DNA of 64,000 nucleotides from Novosphingobium sp. G106 (GCF_019075875.1 NZ_JAHOOZ010000001.1:310001-374000), one strand, 5' to 3'; shown: positions 54,105 through 63,441, counted from the first letter of the stretch. Translations and numbers: made by a program. Notes: generated from the letters alone by a model not told the origin.

Positions 54105-54161
54105 AGCCTAGCTTCCCAAAATGAACAATATGTCGTGACAAAAATAATCACCACTATTTAT

Positions 54162-54902
54162 TCAACTTGGTCGGAGCGATGCCCTGTCGCCGCGGCGCGC
54201 TATGCGGCGGGCTTCGCGCACACTGATCGGGCTCGCAAGTTGGGCGTCCAGCGCCTCGGACTTGGTCGGAATGGGTAGGTCATTCGGCAACTCGTTGCTG
54301 CGCAGCCAATTGGCGAGCGCCGTATAGGCCTTGGGCGCTTTCTCGCGAATCAGAGGCCGTGTAAGCACGCCGCGCCCGGCCGCAACCCACGGGCCAAAGC
54401 CTTCGGGCGCCCGGAGATAATTGAGAATGCCTTCGCCCGGAGTATAGTCGCGCTCAGGCTGGTCGGGCAGCATAGTCCTGCTTGTCGCGAGCTTGAAACT
54501 CTCCGCGCACTCGGTGACGGCAGCCTTGAAATCTGGGACAAAGGCCTCGGCAATCTCATGCTCGGTCATCAAAATGACGACAGCGTCATCAACGCCCTGC
54601 GCGAACTGATCCTGGTATCGATAATCAACAAAGGGAAGCGGAGGTTCGGCCGCGCGTCTGGCCATCAACGACCTACCGGCTGCCGTGCTGGGCTGGGCGG
54701 CGACTTCCCCCACCTGTTTCGTCGTCGTCGCCGTGCTGACTTTGGCCTGGAACGTGTAGGCTAGGGCAAGATTCTTCTCTTCGTTGTGGATGACCATTGC
54801 ATCCTGCCGATTTCCATCGGCATCGTTTCGCAGGCCCAAATCCGCCACAAATTCGTAGTCGTGCAGGATAACGGGCTCATGGAGATCCCCTTCTTCGCTC
54901 AT
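54162..54902 (-). CDS. Hypothetical protein coupled to a phosphoribosyltransferase gene
   Basis: The 246-residue soluble protein begins MSEEGDLHEPVILHDYEFV and carries no motif I recognise; a mid-segment reads FAQGVDDAVVILMTEHEIAEAF. Its ATG overlaps the stop of the phosphoribosyltransferase gene by 4 bp, so the two are co-translated and probably act together. Confidence 0.55.
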   Translation of the reverse strand: MSEEGDLHEPVILHDYEFVADLGLRNDADGNRQDAMVIHNEEKNLALAYTFQAKVSTATTTKQVGEVAAQPSTAAGRSLMARRAAEPPLPFVDYRYQDQFAQGVDDAVVILMTEHEIAEAFVPDFKAAVTECAESFKLATSRTMLPDQPERDYTPGEGILNYLRAPEGFGPWVAAGRGVLTRPLIREKAPKAYTALANWLRSNELPNDLPIPTKSEALDAQLASPISVREARRIARRGDRASLRPS

Positions 54903-55585
54903 TCGAACTCCTCTTGCTCGCTGCGGGACTCATTCGTTCTGAACATCCTCTCACTGGCGTTGCCAAGGCCGGGTAGGACATAGAGGTTGTCGTCGAGTTG
55001 GGGATCCTCCGCTATGGCGAAGATGTCGACGTCGTCGGTGATCCCCTTGTTTTGAGGATTGCCGTAGAAGTTCTCCCTGCCCGGCTCCGATACGATCAGG
55101 CAGCCGACGCGGACGTTTTCGCCCTTGAAGCCCTTTCGGACCAATGACCGTACGGCAAGCGCTGCGGTTTCCCCCTGAGAAATGACCGGATCGACGATGA
55201 GAAATTTAGTGCCGCTTGAGGTGCGCGGAATCGAGAGCATGTAGCAATGGTGTTCGTTGTTGGATGTCCGGTAGATGCCAATATGGCCGGTTCGTGCCAT
55301 TGGTAACAGTTCGGAAAAGGCTTCACCCATCACGAGGCCCGCACGCAACACGGGCATGATGACCAGGTCTGACTGGTCACGAACATACCCCGTCGTGCGG
55401 ACGCCGTTGGCGGTCACGATTTCCTTGGCTGCAAGGTCAAGGTCTCGTGTCATTTCGCTGCACAGGATCAGGCTAGCCTGCCGCATTAGCCGCCGAAATC
55501 GGTTTGGTGCACATTCACGGTCCCGCATGTGCGACAGCTTGTGCAGCGCCAGATTGTGATCGATCAGCCTTAGGCGGCCAGCCAT
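54899..55585 (-). CDS. Uracil phosphoribosyltransferase-like protein
   Basis: This 228-residue protein starts at MAGRLRLIDHNLALHKLSHM, as UPRTases do. The PRPP-binding loop is IVDPVISQGETA, where canonical UPRT has DPMLATGGSA. The uracil-site segment is LYVLPGLGNASERMF, where canonical UPRT has GLGDAGDR. The Asp-to-Asn and Asp-to-Glu changes and Ser-Gln-Gly-Glu loop suggest another base or substrate. Being in an accessory cassette with kinase and phosphatase genes, it is probably not the housekeeping upp. The next gene is coupled. Confidence 0.8.
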   Translation of the reverse strand: MAGRLRLIDHNLALHKLSHMRDRECAPNRFRRLMRQASLILCSEMTRDLDLAAKEIVTANGVRTTGYVRDQSDLVIMPVLRAGLVMGEAFSELLPMARTGHIGIYRTSNNEHHCYMLSIPRTSSGTKFLIVDPVISQGETAALAVRSLVRKGFKGENVRVGCLIVSEPGRENFYGNPQNKGITDDVDIFAIAEDPQLDDNLYVLPGLGNASERMFRTNESRSEQEEFE

Positions 55586-55897
55586 GATGATGCCCCTATC
55601 TGTCAGGACTATAAAAGCGCTTCGGGTCGATAACAACGAAAAGATAAAAACGTTGTTACGGCGCGCGTTTTAAGCGACCAGTTGGCCTTGCTGAGCGGCA
55701 AGCTGCAATGCCAGTCGGAGGTGTAAGTGCCGAACAGGCAGGCGGGCCAGTCCTCGTCGATTTCGATTACCAATGAAGCACTGCCGACAGGATGGACGCT
55801 CTCCTATTGATGCGGCACGTGACGCCGCGCAGTCGGCCAATGGCACCTGCGAGCGGCGGCGCAGGTCTGCGCCGCCGCTGCTGCCTCGATCTTTGAA
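55586..55897. other. Intergenic region with no gene supported
   Basis: This 312-bp spacer lies between the phosphoribosyltransferase start and the MucR stop. The part next to the transferase (55590-55680) is AT-richer (TATAAAAGCG, AAAAGATAAAAACG) and should hold its promoter. I see no ORF or strong hairpin in the rest. Confidence 0.6.
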
Positions 55898-56512
55898 TTA
55901 GGACTGAGGCGCGGATTCGGGAGCGGCATTTCTCGCACGGCGCTGCGCTTTGGGTTTGGCGGCCTTGGTATCAGGCTTGGTCGCCGACTTCACCGCTGCA
56001 GGCTTCTCCACGGTTTTGGTCGCTGCAGGCTTTGCTGAGGACATCACTTCATCGATCTTTGTTGCGGCTTTGACCGCAGAGACTTTGGTCCCCGGCTTGC
56101 GGCCGAGACCGATCTTCTTGGCGAGGCCGCGCCGCATTTCGGCATAGCTCTCGGCCACCATCGGATAGTCGGACTTCAGGCCATAGCGCGCACGATAGTC
56201 AGCCGGCGTAAGACCATGACCAGAAAGATGGCGCTTCAACGTCTTATAGGGCTTACCGTCGATCATCGAGATAATGTGATCCTTGGAAGCCAGCGAACGC
56301 CGCACCGAAATGGCCGGGACAAATCCAGCGGCAGGTGCTGCCTCTTCAGTCGAAGTGGATCCCGTACCCAGACTTGTAACAGCTCCATGCATCGACTGGA
56401 GGAATGCCGGGACTTCCTCGGCCGAAGCTCTCGTGTTGGGATTGGAGAGCCATGCCATCGTGAGTTCAGTCGCCAGTTCGAGAAGGCTGGAATCGGTGGT
56501 TTCGTCGGCCAT
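55898..56512 (-). CDS. MucR/Ros-family regulator lacking the zinc-finger cysteines
   Basis: This 204-residue protein has a Ros/MucR DNA-binding core at about residues 70-140 (DHIISMIDGKPYKTLKRHL, then GLTPADYRARYGL and YPMVAESYAEMR). The position of the Cys in canonical MucR (YIICLEDGK) is Ser, so it probably folds without zinc. A long Lys/Ala/Pro-rich tail, about 60 residues, follows and may bind DNA in a nonspecific way. It stands between the signalling cassette and the isopeptidase gene. Confidence 0.85.
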   Translation of the reverse strand: MADETTDSSLLELATELTMAWLSNPNTRASAEEVPAFLQSMHGAVTSLGTGSTSTEEAAPAAGFVPAISVRRSLASKDHIISMIDGKPYKTLKRHLSGHGLTPADYRARYGLKSDYPMVAESYAEMRRGLAKKIGLGRKPGTKVSAVKAATKIDEVMSSAKPAATKTVEKPAAVKSATKPDTKAAKPKAQRRARNAAPESAPQS

Positions 56513-56642
56513 GTTGGGAATTCCTCTCTATTGAAGTTCCGCCATTACTGGCCAATGTATTAACGTCAATGCATAGCCCTTTAGCGATGAGCCCACTCCC
56601 GACGTAAATTGGTCGTTGCTATGTGAATTGGCGGAGTGCCCG

Positions 56643-56756
56643 ATGGGGCGCCCTCGCGTTCAAGCGCAAAAACTTCTAGCCGTTTTCATGCGTTACCAAA
56701 CACTTCTGGCCGAAGAGCGATTTCTTCCTGAGGCCGACGATCACGGCGAGGAGTAA
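56643..56756 (+). CDS. Possible small ORF (37 residues)
   Basis: The frame begins MGRPRVQAQKLL after GGAG at 8 bp, and ends inside the isopeptidase 3' end on the other strand. No similarity recognised; it may be chance. The rest of 56513-56740 holds nothing I can name. Confidence 0.15.
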   Translation: MGRPRVQAQKLLAVFMRYQTLLAEERFLPEADDHGEE

Positions 56757-58717
56757 TAACTCGCGCCAGTCTCGGGCGTCGCGTACGGCAGCAACCACCG
56801 CTCGAACCATGCGAGATTGCGCTCATAGACTGCGAGTTTGTGGCGTGGCTGAACCTTCGCGTGAGGTTCGTCGGGAAAGACGTAAACCTCGGTGGGTGTC
56901 TTCGCCTCGGACAGTTTGGCGATCAGCTCGAGATTGTACCGATACTCCTGCTCAGGCAACTGCATGAGGACCGCCGCCCTGATGCGGTCCGTATTCATTG
57001 CTGGCGACACTTCTTTCCATCGCGCGGGTGTTTCGTTGGGTGCGCCAAGCCCCCACCATTCGCGCAGTTTCGCATGAGCATCGCGTCCTGGCGCCCCGTT
57101 GAACCAATAGTAGGTAGGCTCGAAAAGGACGGATGAGAGCGAAACTGCTCGCAAGAGATTTGAATGCATCGCGACCCATGCGGTTACTTCCCCGCCGAAG
57201 CTAAGCCCTCCCATGCCGATCCGTGCGGGGTCGATTGCGCCGCGCCGGCTCAAGTCTTGGGCTATGCTGCTGATTCCCTCCAAGGCAAGACGGTAGTCAG
57301 CGACGGCATCGGCCTTCCTGCCGAGATCCTCCTGGGTGACCGCGTTGATGCACAGCACCGCGATCCCGGCATCAACTAGCGCAGCGAGCGGCCATTCGTC
57401 GCCGGTCCCACCACGCAAAAAGCCGCGGCACTGATAGTAGGTGATGAACAAGGGCGGCGGAGAACCGGTTTTGCCTGTCGGCGCGACGAATTGGCCGGTG
57501 AACATCTGTCCATCTGCTGTGCGCCATTCGATCGGTTTTGCGGCGATAGAAGGCAAGTCCGCGTTGGGCTCGGCGACGATGCGGCGCGCTCGGGTCCCAA
57601 GATTGATAGCATCAATACGCGGCGGGCGTGCGGGACCTGCGATCACGCACGCGACCACGGTACGCGCGACAGCGCAGTTCGAAGCGATGCTGCGGCTGCT
57701 CCCCATCAGGCCGTCGTCGCTGGCGAGAAGGTCGGAGGCGCCATTTCGGATGTTCCAGCGGAACAGCGATTGCGCCTTGTAGATGTCCGTGATCGTGACA
57801 AGCAGCGTCTTTTCGTCTCGAAGCCAGGTCACGCCGCTCACGCGGCCCTTGCCGCAGAGCGCGATTGGACAGGGGTACTCGATTCGATCGGCCACCGATC
57901 GAACCCGAAGGCCACTCTTCGGGCCATGCATCGTCAATTCGGCGACAAGGCTTCCATCGCGATTGGGCCGTTGTGCCGCCTCACCGTATTTTGAGGGTGC
58001 ATCCTGGCTCCACGCCGCGAGCTCTGCGGGGCGGGCGTCTCGCGCGGCGGGCGAGCCAGCGATTGCTATGCGGTACCGATGGGGTGTGCCGCCCAGCAAC
58101 CCACGCCGGTCGAACCATTCGCCGGACAGTCTCTGCGTCGCGCGGCGTCCATTGATCAGGGCGCCGCGAAAGATCGCTTGCCCCGGTTCGATCGACTTGT
58201 CGAAGCGGATGCCTTGGTCATATTCGCGCTGCTCGGCATCGATGATCGCTTGGCGAGTGGCCCCCACCCGGTAGATGAGGGAGCCATCGTCCCGGACCTG
58301 AAAGGCGATCACGTCGGCCTCGTCATGCGTCACTTGCTCGGCTTGACTACCCGCCGCCGTCGCGCGCCAGACCTGAACTTGGCCGCCAACGAGGGCGCGA
58401 TAATAGATCCAGCGCGAATCCCTCGACCACTGGGGAGACTCGAGCGCGAAAGTCTCCCCGTCGAATATTGCCTCGCCGCCGCTCGCCACGCGCGCGGGCT
58501 GCCCCCCGGACAGACGCGCGACGAGCCAGGTGGTCGCGATCGCGTTCCCCTCGATCGAGGGGTGCTCTTCGCGGAACGCCAGCCATTTCCCGTCCGGCGA
58601 TGCCGCGAGACCCGATATGTCGACAAGCTCGACGAGCTGCCGCGAGGTGGGTCCGGCAAGCGCGGGCGACGGAGCGAGGACAAGCGCCACGAGGGCGGCC
58701 CCCGTCAGCCTTACCAT
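56741..58717 (-). CDS. Lasso peptide isopeptidase (AtxE2 family, S9-like)
   Basis: This 658-residue protein has a signal peptide (LTGAALVALVLAPSPALAGP), then a beta-propeller-type N-terminal part (SPDGKWLAFREEHPS, SPQWSRDSRWIYYRA). The C-terminal alpha/beta hydrolase domain has nucleophile Ser in GGLSFGGEVT, His in FPDEPHAKVQP, and a probable acid Glu in LPEQEYRYN, as I recall for AtxE2. These enzymes cut the isopeptide bond and open the lasso ring. Its start overlaps the TonB receptor stop by 7 bp, linking uptake and opening. Confidence 0.9.
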   Translation of the reverse strand: MVRLTGAALVALVLAPSPALAGPTSRQLVELVDISGLAASPDGKWLAFREEHPSIEGNAIATTWLVARLSGGQPARVASGGEAIFDGETFALESPQWSRDSRWIYYRALVGGQVQVWRATAAGSQAEQVTHDEADVIAFQVRDDGSLIYRVGATRQAIIDAEQREYDQGIRFDKSIEPGQAIFRGALINGRRATQRLSGEWFDRRGLLGGTPHRYRIAIAGSPAARDARPAELAAWSQDAPSKYGEAAQRPNRDGSLVAELTMHGPKSGLRVRSVADRIEYPCPIALCGKGRVSGVTWLRDEKTLLVTITDIYKAQSLFRWNIRNGASDLLASDDGLMGSSRSIASNCAVARTVVACVIAGPARPPRIDAINLGTRARRIVAEPNADLPSIAAKPIEWRTADGQMFTGQFVAPTGKTGSPPPLFITYYQCRGFLRGGTGDEWPLAALVDAGIAVLCINAVTQEDLGRKADAVADYRLALEGISSIAQDLSRRGAIDPARIGMGGLSFGGEVTAWVAMHSNLLRAVSLSSVLFEPTYYWFNGAPGRDAHAKLREWWGLGAPNETPARWKEVSPAMNTDRIRAAVLMQLPEQEYRYNLELIAKLSEAKTPTEVYVFPDEPHAKVQPRHKLAVYERNLAWFERWLLPYATPETGASYYSSP

Positions 58718-61641
58718 CGCTTCGTCACCTGCAGCGAGATGACCCGCCCCAGTGGATCGGCATTTTCCGGGTCGTACCCGATGGCCGTGTCGCCATTATA
58801 GTATTCGACATAGGGCGGGTCGCGGTCGAACAGATTGGTGGCGCCGAGCGATAGGGTGAGGCCGCCGAGCAAGCCCTGTTTCTGGGGAAGCTCGTAACTA
58901 AGCTGCAAGTCGACGGTCGTCCACGAAGAGATCTTCGGCTCGGCTGCGAGCAAGGTATTCCGGTAGTTGCCCGTGTAGTTCACGAACGCGGCAAAGCCAA
59001 AGCCATCGCGGCTCCAGGCAAGCCGTCCTCGCAGGCGCAGGTCGATCGGACTTCCCACCGCGTTCACGATGTTTTGCGGACTGCTGGCCGATGTGACGGC
59101 TTGGTCGATCCGAAAGATATAGCTGCCATCGACGCCTGCCTGGGCCGCTCCGCCGCCCAGCTGGAAATCGTAGTGCAGGTCGAAATCGAGGCCAGACTGC
59201 TTGACCGACGATAGGTTCTGGCGCTGCGCATTGATGATTGCCGTGATGTCCGTTTCCGCGAGGCCGAACGGGTTCGAGAACTCGGGCCTCGTGAAGAGGT
59301 CCGCGATTTGGGCAGCGGTCGGCTGCTCGTTGATGATGGGCGCATAGATCGCCCGCTTCTCCAGGAAATTGAACGCGTCGGCTGTTACGTCGGCGATGCG
59401 GTCCTTGTAGCTGACGCTGTAGTAGGTCAGCGTAAGGCCAAGGCCGGGTAGGAACTTGGGCTCAAGGTCGAGGCTCGCGGTCCAAGTCGTCGCCCGTTCG
59501 GGCCCCATGTTCGGATCGTTGCCCAGAACCAGCAGCACGTTCGAAAATCCGACAGGCTTGCCGCTGTCGGGCAATTGATAGGCGAGATAGCCGTTGTAGA
59601 TCGGGCCCTGCGCGACCTCCGAGGGAAGCGGGGCCCTGAAGGATTTACCGTAGGTACCGCGCAGGCGGACGCCATCGATCGGTTCCCAGGTCACGCCCAC
59701 GCGCGGATTGGTCGTTGTCCCGAAGTCGCTGTAGCGCTCGATCCGGCCGGCGAGCGAGAGCGCGAGCTTGTGCAGTCCGCCCCGAGCGTTCTCGTGCGAA
59801 AACAGCGGAATGTAGAGTTCGCCGTAGCTGGCAAGAACGTTGCGGCCGCCGGGAAAATCGGTTCGCACCGAGCTGGCCGGCGCGAGCGTCGCCGTATCGA
59901 GCGTCTCGGTCGATGTCATTTTCTCCTCACGGTACTCGGTCCCGAAAGCGAGTTTCACGTCGCCGCCGGGAAGCGCAAAGAGCGGACCATCGGCCTTGGC
60001 GCTCGCGGACCAGTATTCGTTGCGGGTCCGGTATGCGTAAGAGCCGCGGATGCGGTCGATCGTCGCCGGGTTCGTGTGCGATCCATCGCCCAAGGGATTG
60101 AAGGCGCTCGCAGGGTTGGGATCGGCCAGAACCTGGGCCAGCCGCGCGCTATTGCGGACATTGAGAGTCGCCTGGCTGTCTCGCTCCAGACCGTAGATCC
60201 CCGTGAACTCGGCCTGCCAAGGTCCGAGTTCGAGTCGGCCTCCGCCTGCTGCGGAAAACACCTTGACCGTGCCGACGCGCAGCGGCTGTCCGAGATCCTT
60301 GACGAAGCTGTAGCGCAGGCTGACTGGACGGGCCGTGCCGACAGGATCGACGTAGAAGGGGTTCGTCGTGGGCACCGTGATGGCCGTCTGGGTATCGGCC
60401 TGGCTGTAGAGCCGATGGAACTTGCGGCTCGCGTAAAGCGCGTTGCCGAACAGGGTAAAGCCTGCCGCAACCTCTTGCTCCAGCGAGGCATAGGCGGAGT
60501 GGCGAGACTGCCGGGGCAGCAGGTCGGCGCCCTCGCGGCTGTCGCGCTTGTTCGATTGCCCGGCAATCAGATCGCTTGGTGACAGGTGTGTGCCGTCCTG
60601 TCCCGCGGGAATGGCGAACAGTCGTCCACCCGCGACGATCGTGCCCGGGTTGGCATAGCCGGACCGATAGTCGCCGCCGCCGAATGGCCTCAGATCTTCA
60701 CGCGCAAAAGCGCGCTTGTCGGTAAGCAGGTTGCCGCGGTGATAGTATTCGTAGGCGACGACGAAATTGCCCGTCTCCCAGGCGCGCCCGAAGATCTGGC
60801 TCGCCTGGATCTCGCTGTAGTCGCCGTCCGCAGTGCCGTAGCGCGCGCGCGTCTCAGCACCCTCAAACTTGTTTCTGAGCGCGATGTTCACGACGCCCGC
60901 AACGGCATCCGACCCGTAGATGGCGGAGGCGCCATCGGCGAGGACCTCGATATGGTCGATGGCCGTCGTCGGGATCAGGGATATGTCGGTGAACGAGCCG
61001 TAGGCCCCTGCCGGCTGCCGGTGACTGTTTACTAGGACCAGCGTCGAGCTGACGCCGAGACCGCGCAGGTTGACGCTCGCGCCGCCCCAGGTCCCGTTCG
61101 AAGCCCCGTTGAAGTTGCTGATGCCGAAGGTCGTGTCGCTGACGCCGCCGCCGTAATTCTGCGGCAGCTTCTGCAGCACCTGTTGCACCGTCACGTAGCC
61201 TGACTTGTCGAGGTCCGAACGGGTGATCTGCGTCACGCTCGAACCGACGGGGCCGGTCCCGCGGATCTGCGATCCGGTAACGACGATCTCATCTCGCTCG
61301 GCCGAAGCGTCTATTTCGGCCGACGAACCTCGCCCCCGGATCAGGATCAATCCTTTGCGGTCGAGGGCAACGAGGCCGGTCCCGCGCAAGAGGAGGTCGA
61401 CAGCCTCCTTCAAAGTATAGGCGCCATCCAGCCGAGGCGATCGCTTTCCCTCCACTGCGTCCGCCGGGAAAATGATCTGGCCTCCTGAAGCCTGGCCCAG
61501 CGAGCGCAGCGCAGTTCCAAGATCCTGCTCCTCGAGATGATATTCCCGCTGTCGTTCGGGCGCCGCGGTTGCCGTTGAAGCCACACCGATTGCCAGGCAG
61601 GCAGCCGCCGCCAGAAGTCCCTGAACCCCGACTTTTTTCAT
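58711..61641 (-). CDS. TonB-dependent receptor with STN signalling domain
   Basis: The 976-residue receptor starts at MKKVGVQGLLAAAACLAIG, a signal peptide; another ATG lies four codons upstream. An STN domain follows (YHLEEQDLGTALRSLGQASG, AYTLKEAVDLLLRGTGL), then the plug (DEIVVTGSQIRGTGPVGSS, LRGLGVSSTLVLVN) and a long beta-barrel ending in RVISLQVTKRW with the terminal aromatic. The STN domain contacts FecR when ligand binds. In this context the ligand is expected to be a lasso peptide. The gene lies 68 bp after fecR. Confidence 0.9.
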   Translation of the reverse strand: MKKVGVQGLLAAAACLAIGVASTATAAPERQREYHLEEQDLGTALRSLGQASGGQIIFPADAVEGKRSPRLDGAYTLKEAVDLLLRGTGLVALDRKGLILIRGRGSSAEIDASAERDEIVVTGSQIRGTGPVGSSVTQITRSDLDKSGYVTVQQVLQKLPQNYGGGVSDTTFGISNFNGASNGTWGGASVNLRGLGVSSTLVLVNSHRQPAGAYGSFTDISLIPTTAIDHIEVLADGASAIYGSDAVAGVVNIALRNKFEGAETRARYGTADGDYSEIQASQIFGRAWETGNFVVAYEYYHRGNLLTDKRAFAREDLRPFGGGDYRSGYANPGTIVAGGRLFAIPAGQDGTHLSPSDLIAGQSNKRDSREGADLLPRQSRHSAYASLEQEVAAGFTLFGNALYASRKFHRLYSQADTQTAITVPTTNPFYVDPVGTARPVSLRYSFVKDLGQPLRVGTVKVFSAAGGGRLELGPWQAEFTGIYGLERDSQATLNVRNSARLAQVLADPNPASAFNPLGDGSHTNPATIDRIRGSYAYRTRNEYWSASAKADGPLFALPGGDVKLAFGTEYREEKMTSTETLDTATLAPASSVRTDFPGGRNVLASYGELYIPLFSHENARGGLHKLALSLAGRIERYSDFGTTTNPRVGVTWEPIDGVRLRGTYGKSFRAPLPSEVAQGPIYNGYLAYQLPDSGKPVGFSNVLLVLGNDPNMGPERATTWTASLDLEPKFLPGLGLTLTYYSVSYKDRIADVTADAFNFLEKRAIYAPIINEQPTAAQIADLFTRPEFSNPFGLAETDITAIINAQRQNLSSVKQSGLDFDLHYDFQLGGGAAQAGVDGSYIFRIDQAVTSASSPQNIVNAVGSPIDLRLRGRLAWSRDGFGFAAFVNYTGNYRNTLLAAEPKISSWTTVDLQLSYELPQKQGLLGGLTLSLGATNLFDRDPPYVEYYNGDTAIGYDPENADPLGRVISLQVTKRW

Positions 61642-61709
61642 TGTCGCCCCCATCTTTTGCGCGCGCCACGAACTGGCGCGGTGGGGCTTCAACGAGGCGA
61701 GCACTCAAT

Positions 61710-62777
61710 TTATGAGGGTGGCCTGCAATTTTTCTCCGTGCTCGGCGGACATGTTCGTACCAGCGCGATGCCGTCGGCGTCGGTGACTTGCGCAAGGCCC
61801 AGAACATCGGCGATGTTCGCCGCGAGCGTGACGCTTTCGTCCACTCGGAAAGTGCCCGAAATTCGAGCATTCGCGATGTCAGGCGTTGCCACTCTCAGGG
61901 GTACGCTTGCGTAGCGGTTGGCGTCAGCGATGACGTCGGCAACGCGCACCCCATCGAAATCCCGAAGGCCGGCCGGCCAGTTCGCGTCCCCGGTCTTGCC
62001 CAGAATCGAGATGCGCGGCTGCGCCGATCCGCCGAAACTTAGGGCTTGCCCCGTGACCAGCCGACGAACTGGCTCACCGCGATTTGTCCGTGATTCTACA
62101 GCGACCTCGATGGCGCCTTTGAGGAGTCTGACATCCACGCGTCCCCCTACCGTCAGTCCGACGTCGAACACGGTCCCGACAGCTTTCACCGAGCCGCCGC
62201 CAGCTGCGACGAGGAACGGACGGGTTTCATGCGCCACTGCAAATCGCGCCCGGCCTCGAACCAACGTAAGATCGCGCCTTTCGATGCTGAACGAGGCGAG
62301 CAGAAGGCTGTCCGTGTCGAGTGTGGCAATCGATCCATCGGCCAGTCGGAATTGCCGGATCTCCCCGAACCGGGTGGCCAGACGTTGCTGCGGGACCTCG
62401 CCATTTCCCTGCGCGAGCGTAGAGCCAGGTCGGAACGCCTGGTTCGGCGTCAAAACAGCCCAAATCATGACTGCCCCTACGGCAGCGAACGCGAGCAGGG
62501 CGGCTATCAAGGCCATCCGACCGATAGTTCCTTTCGGAACTGCCGGCGCGCGCGCGGGGTTGTGGGCAGAGAAGTCCGCGTTCTTCAACGCCTTACCCAG
62601 GCTGAATGTCTCGGCGATCCGATTATAGGCCTCGCGGTGGAGTGCGCCTTCGTCGAGCCACGCCTCGAAATCGGCGCGTCGTGCTTCCGCATCCGGGCCG
62701 CGCATGACCGCGAACCATTCGGCCGCTTCATCGCGCAGGCTGCCGCGCGAGGCCGGTAAGTCTGAGGCCCGTGTCAT
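61710..62777 (-). CDS. fecR: FecR-type anti-sigma factor/sensor
   Basis: This 355-residue protein has an N-terminal cytoplasmic part with the DUF4880 pattern (DEAAEWFAVMRGPDAEARR, FEAWLDEGALHREAYNRI), one transmembrane helix (MALIAALLAFAAVGAVMIWA) and a periplasmic FecR domain (RFGEIRQFRLADGSIATLDT, LVRGRARFAVAH). It relays the receptor STN signal to FecI. It overlaps fecI by 4 bp. Confidence 0.88.
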   Translation of the reverse strand: MTRASDLPASRGSLRDEAAEWFAVMRGPDAEARRADFEAWLDEGALHREAYNRIAETFSLGKALKNADFSAHNPARAPAVPKGTIGRMALIAALLAFAAVGAVMIWAVLTPNQAFRPGSTLAQGNGEVPQQRLATRFGEIRQFRLADGSIATLDTDSLLLASFSIERRDLTLVRGRARFAVAHETRPFLVAAGGGSVKAVGTVFDVGLTVGGRVDVRLLKGAIEVAVESRTNRGEPVRRLVTGQALSFGGSAQPRISILGKTGDANWPAGLRDFDGVRVADVIADANRYASVPLRVATPDIANARISGTFRVDESVTLAANIADVLGLAQVTDADGIALVRTCPPSTEKNCRPPS

Positions 62778-63367
62778 CCCCGCTCCAGAGCAGCGTCTAT
62801 GTAAGCCAGCGCCCGAGCGACATGGTATTGCACCGTGGGAACCGAGATCGCGAGCTTCATTCCGATCTCGCGATAGGTCAGCTCTTCGACCCGGTGAAGC
62901 AGGAAGATTTCGCGGGTGCGCTCCGGCAGCTCCGCCAAGGTCCGCCGGTAGATGCGCATGACATCCTCGGCTTCGATCCCGTGCGACTGGTCGGCATCGA
63001 CAGCCGGCTCGGTGCCCTCGCCGATGGGCAAGTGAAACGCGGCGAGCCGGACTTCCAGGCGCTTGGAGCGATCGTAGAGCAGATTGCGCGCGATGCGTTG
63101 CAGGTAGGCTCCGGGCCGAGGCAGGGCCTTTCGAGCCATGAAACCGGCGAGCCTCGCGAAGGCTTCCTGGACGAGGTCGGCCGCCTCGTCGCCCTGTCGC
63201 AGTCTAGCGCGAAAGTAGCGGGCGAGGCGGGGAGCTTCCAGCCGGTAGACCTCTTCGAGCGCTGTCGCGTTCCCGGCCGGCGAAAGCTGGATCTCGCTCG
63301 CGGTGACGGGCGGCACCGGAGGGTCTTCCGGATCGCGGATCCGGGGTTCGGCATTTGTGGGAGGCAT
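62774..63367 (-). CDS. fecI: FecI-type ECF sigma factor
   Basis: This 197-residue sigma factor has region 2 (LARYFRARLRQGDEAADLVQ, LVQEAFARL) and region 4 (LPERTREIFLLHRVEELTYR, IGMKLAISVPTVQYHVARAL). A 40-residue Pro-rich N-terminus precedes it; a later start is possible. It should drive receptor and isopeptidase transcription when released from FecR. Confidence 0.88.
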   Translation of the reverse strand: MPPTNAEPRIRDPEDPPVPPVTASEIQLSPAGNATALEEVYRLEAPRLARYFRARLRQGDEAADLVQEAFARLAGFMARKALPRPGAYLQRIARNLLYDRSKRLEVRLAAFHLPIGEGTEPAVDADQSHGIEAEDVMRIYRRTLAELPERTREIFLLHRVEELTYREIGMKLAISVPTVQYHVARALAYIDAALERG

Positions 63368-63399
63368 GAAACCGCGTGGCCCTGCGGCCGGCGACGCTG

Positions 63400-63421
63400 C
63401 GCTCCGGCCTGCGCCGGAGCG
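63400..63421. promoter_or_regulatory. GC stem-loop upstream of fecI
   Basis: CGCTCCGGC-CTGC-GCCGGAGCG has perfect 9-bp arms about 32 bp before the fecI start, so it may fold in the fecI leader or act as an operator. The rest of 63368-63657 contains only a weak plus-strand ORF. Confidence 0.45.
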
Positions 63422-63441
63422 TCAATCGACTGGGTGATAGC

